Shown in pieces: positions 39,177 to 40,036 of a stretch of 40,036 bases of DNA. The stretch is from positions 1-40,036 of IMG/VR virus record IMGVR_UViG_3300036780_000075. One strand, given 5' to 3'. The stretch is from a virus. A program made the translations under genes and the position numbers. The notes under the pieces were generated by a model that was not told the DNA's origin, made no database searches, and saw only the letters and a list, made by a program, of their open reading frames with translations. Position 1 is the first letter of the stretch; each line of letters starts with the position of its first letter.

Positions 39177-39388
39177 TCGCGTCCCGGCGAGTCGAGGAAG
39201 TGATGCTGCGCGAGGTGGAGTGGGAAAACCAGCGCGAGCAGGAGCTCGCCGCGCGCTATGCCGAATGGCAACTCCGCGAGCGCCGCGCGGACATGCGCAG
39301 CCGGATGAAGACTTTTCTTTCGTGGGTCGCACTGATCGGCTTTTGCCTCCTGCTCGCTGAAGCTTTGAACCTCATCGTGAGGCGTTGA
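39173..39388 (+). CDS. Small C-terminal membrane protein
   Basis: 71 aa, ATGA overlap. Charged helical N-terminus (REVEWENQREQELAARYAEWQLRERRADMRSRM) and a C-terminal transmembrane segment (FLSWVALIGFCLLLAEALNLIV). Family not recognised; a host-membrane or lysis-control role is conceivable. Confidence 0.65.
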   Translation: MIASRRVEEVMLREVEWENQREQELAARYAEWQLRERRADMRSRMKTFLSWVALIGFCLLLAEALNLIVRR

Positions 39389-39391
39389 CCG

Positions 39392-39571
39392 ATGCCGCGG
39401 CGGATGATCTGCCAGGTGTGCAGCAAAGAATATGCGACGGTGATGGACCGCCGAGGCGATTCCGAGGGAGTTGGCACCTGCCCGGGCTGCAATTACGAGC
39501 TGCAGCTCGAGCTGAAGCCGGCGAAGCTGGTCCGCAGCGAATACATCTACACGCGGAGAAAAACGGCGTGA
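39392..39571 (+). CDS. Zinc-ribbon small protein
   Basis: 59 aa from ATG 39392. MICQVC and TCPGCNYEL form a two-knuckle zinc ribbon, and the C-terminus is basic. Overlaps the next gene (GTGA). One of the cluster of small zinc proteins. Confidence 0.65.
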   Translation: MPRRMICQVCSKEYATVMDRRGDSEGVGTCPGCNYELQLELKPAKLVRSEYIYTRRKTA

Positions 39572-39765
39572 CTCTTCGCGTAAACGTGAAATGCAAGCTG
39601 AGCTGCCCGAAACATCCTCGCTACGATCCGGCGATGGAGGGCGAAGGCGGCATCAAAGGCGGCTGCGAAGTATGCCGGCTACTGCTGCAGGCTCATCGAT
39701 CGGCGATGCTCCTGGTCGATTTTGTTTCGGAAGTGCACGAAAAACTGAAGGCGCTGCGAGCGTGA
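39568..39765 (+). CDS. Cys-containing small protein
   Basis: 65 aa from GTG 39568. KCKLSCPKHPRYDPA and GGCEVCRLL suggest one zinc site; the rest is helical (SAMLLVDFVSEVHEKLKAL). The stop lies three bases before the gene that crosses the contig join. Confidence 0.6.
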   Translation: MTLRVNVKCKLSCPKHPRYDPAMEGEGGIKGGCEVCRLLLQAHRSAMLLVDFVSEVHEKLKALRA

Positions 39766-39768
39766 AGC

Positions 39769-40036
39769 GTGCCCGCGAAAATCAAATGGCCAGCGACGAT
39801 CGACGAGGTCGAAGCAGCTGGCTACGGCTACACCGGGACCGCGAAGGAATGCTCGTGCGGAAAGAAAATGGCCTGGTTCATCACGCCGGCGGGGAAATGG
39901 ATGCCCATATCGCAGCTCGACGATCTCCGTCTCGTCCCGCATCACGCCGTCTGCGCGAACGTGAAGCAGTTCCGCGCGGCCGAGAAAAAGCTCGCGGAAC
40001 GCGCGGACCTGCCGAAGCCGAAGCAAGCGAGGCTCT
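39769..40036 (+). CDS. Small Cys-containing protein, 5' part (gene crosses the join)
   Basis: A GTG start at 39769, three bases after the previous stop, opens a 91-residue reading frame that continues over the contig join and stops at 133-135. The start of the protein reads VPAKIKWPATIDEV. It carries a C-x-C-G-K-K motif near residue 28 and a further Cys in the second half, so a small metal-binding or structural role is possible. The gene overlaps the next one (ATPase, ATG at 132) by ATGA, which suggests translational coupling. I do not recognise the family. Confidence 0.7.
   Translation, partial: MPAKIKWPATIDEVEAAGYGYTGTAKECSCGKKMAWFITPAGKWMPISQLDDLRLVPHHAVCANVKQFRAAEKKLAERADLPKPKQARL
39910..40036. 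repeat. Terminal redundancy, right copy
   Basis: Exact second copy of bases 1-127. Joining the ends gives a 39,909-bp circle, either a concatemeric or circularly permuted read set or a cos-joined genome. Confidence 0.95.

Noticed and set aside
38357-39271. Long minus-strand frame with FVRS repeats
   Set aside because: It is the complement of the (GAAC)14 tract and neighbouring + strand genes; the + strand has HTH and zinc-finger content and operon spacing.
1-40036. tRNA genes, rRNA, insertion sequences, transposases, reverse transcriptase or diversity-generating elements
   Set aside because: Looked for; none could be supported in the sequence or the translated frames.

Overview
The window is a complete genome of a tailed, probably temperate siphovirus-type phage, assembled as a circle and cut at an arbitrary point. 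Bases 1-127 are repeated exactly at 39910-40036, so the non-redundant genome is 39,909 bp, and one small gene runs across the join. The DNA is GC-rich (around 60% by eye), nearly all genes lie on the + strand, and most genes overlap their neighbour through ATGA or GTGA. Host markers are weak. The composition and protein style suggest a soil bacterium, perhaps an acidobacterium, but I cannot establish this.

Layout. 0-3.6 kb: a HerA/FtsK-type P-loop ATPase with a duplicated C-terminal winged-helix-like unit, then a train of small overlapping genes, several Cys-rich. 3.7-4.4 kb: a possible GpZ-like minor tail protein. 4.5 kb: a cos-like sequence sharing 11 bases with lambda cosN, just upstream of the terminase. 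4.6-16.1 kb: lambda-type packaging and head genes, namely Nu1-like TerS, gpA-like TerL (641 aa), a head-tail joining protein, a gpB-type portal, a single fused prohead protease-major capsid polyprotein, small head-completion and fibre proteins, and a tail terminator. 16.2-23.3 kb: tail tube protein, tail assembly chaperone with a -1 frameshift site, an inserted accessory block including a lipoprotein, and the tape measure. 23.3-31.5 kb: a tail tip in the order of a gene transfer agent (DUF2460, DUF2163, NlpC/P60 peptidase, large tail hub), followed by fibre and Ig-like proteins. 31.6-33.2 kb: lysis cassette with two small membrane proteins and a GH19-like endolysin. 33.2-35.3 kb: a structured non-coding region, a DUF559 nuclease, a minimal tyrosine recombinase and a small gene ending at a bidirectional terminator. 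35.3-37.1 kb: a minus-strand PAP2 membrane enzyme and a minus-strand unknown, interleaved with ribbon-helix-helix regulators. 37.2-40.0 kb: regulators (second ribbon-helix-helix, excisionase-like HTH) and another train of small, often zinc-binding proteins leading back to the ATPase.

The most unusual content is not in the standard modules. (i) Six dispersed hairpin elements (plus one diverged candidate inside a gene) share a core TCGMC-N5-GKCGA with a GGNNA-type loop and arms that differ but still pair. They sit in gene gaps or form gene ends. (ii) A (GAAC)14 tetranucleotide tract inside an HTH/zinc-finger gene puts a convincing coiled-coil C-terminus out of frame, as in a phase-variable switch. 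(iii) A family of short palindromes with arms closing on AC-N4-GT, three with the exact 8-mer ACTTTCGT, occurs in the few gaps between genes. (iv) A non-coding 465-bp region carries one and a half hairpin elements, an AT-rich patch, a strong G-quadruplex motif and a promoter. No DNA polymerase, primase, replicative helicase or CI-type repressor could be recognised.
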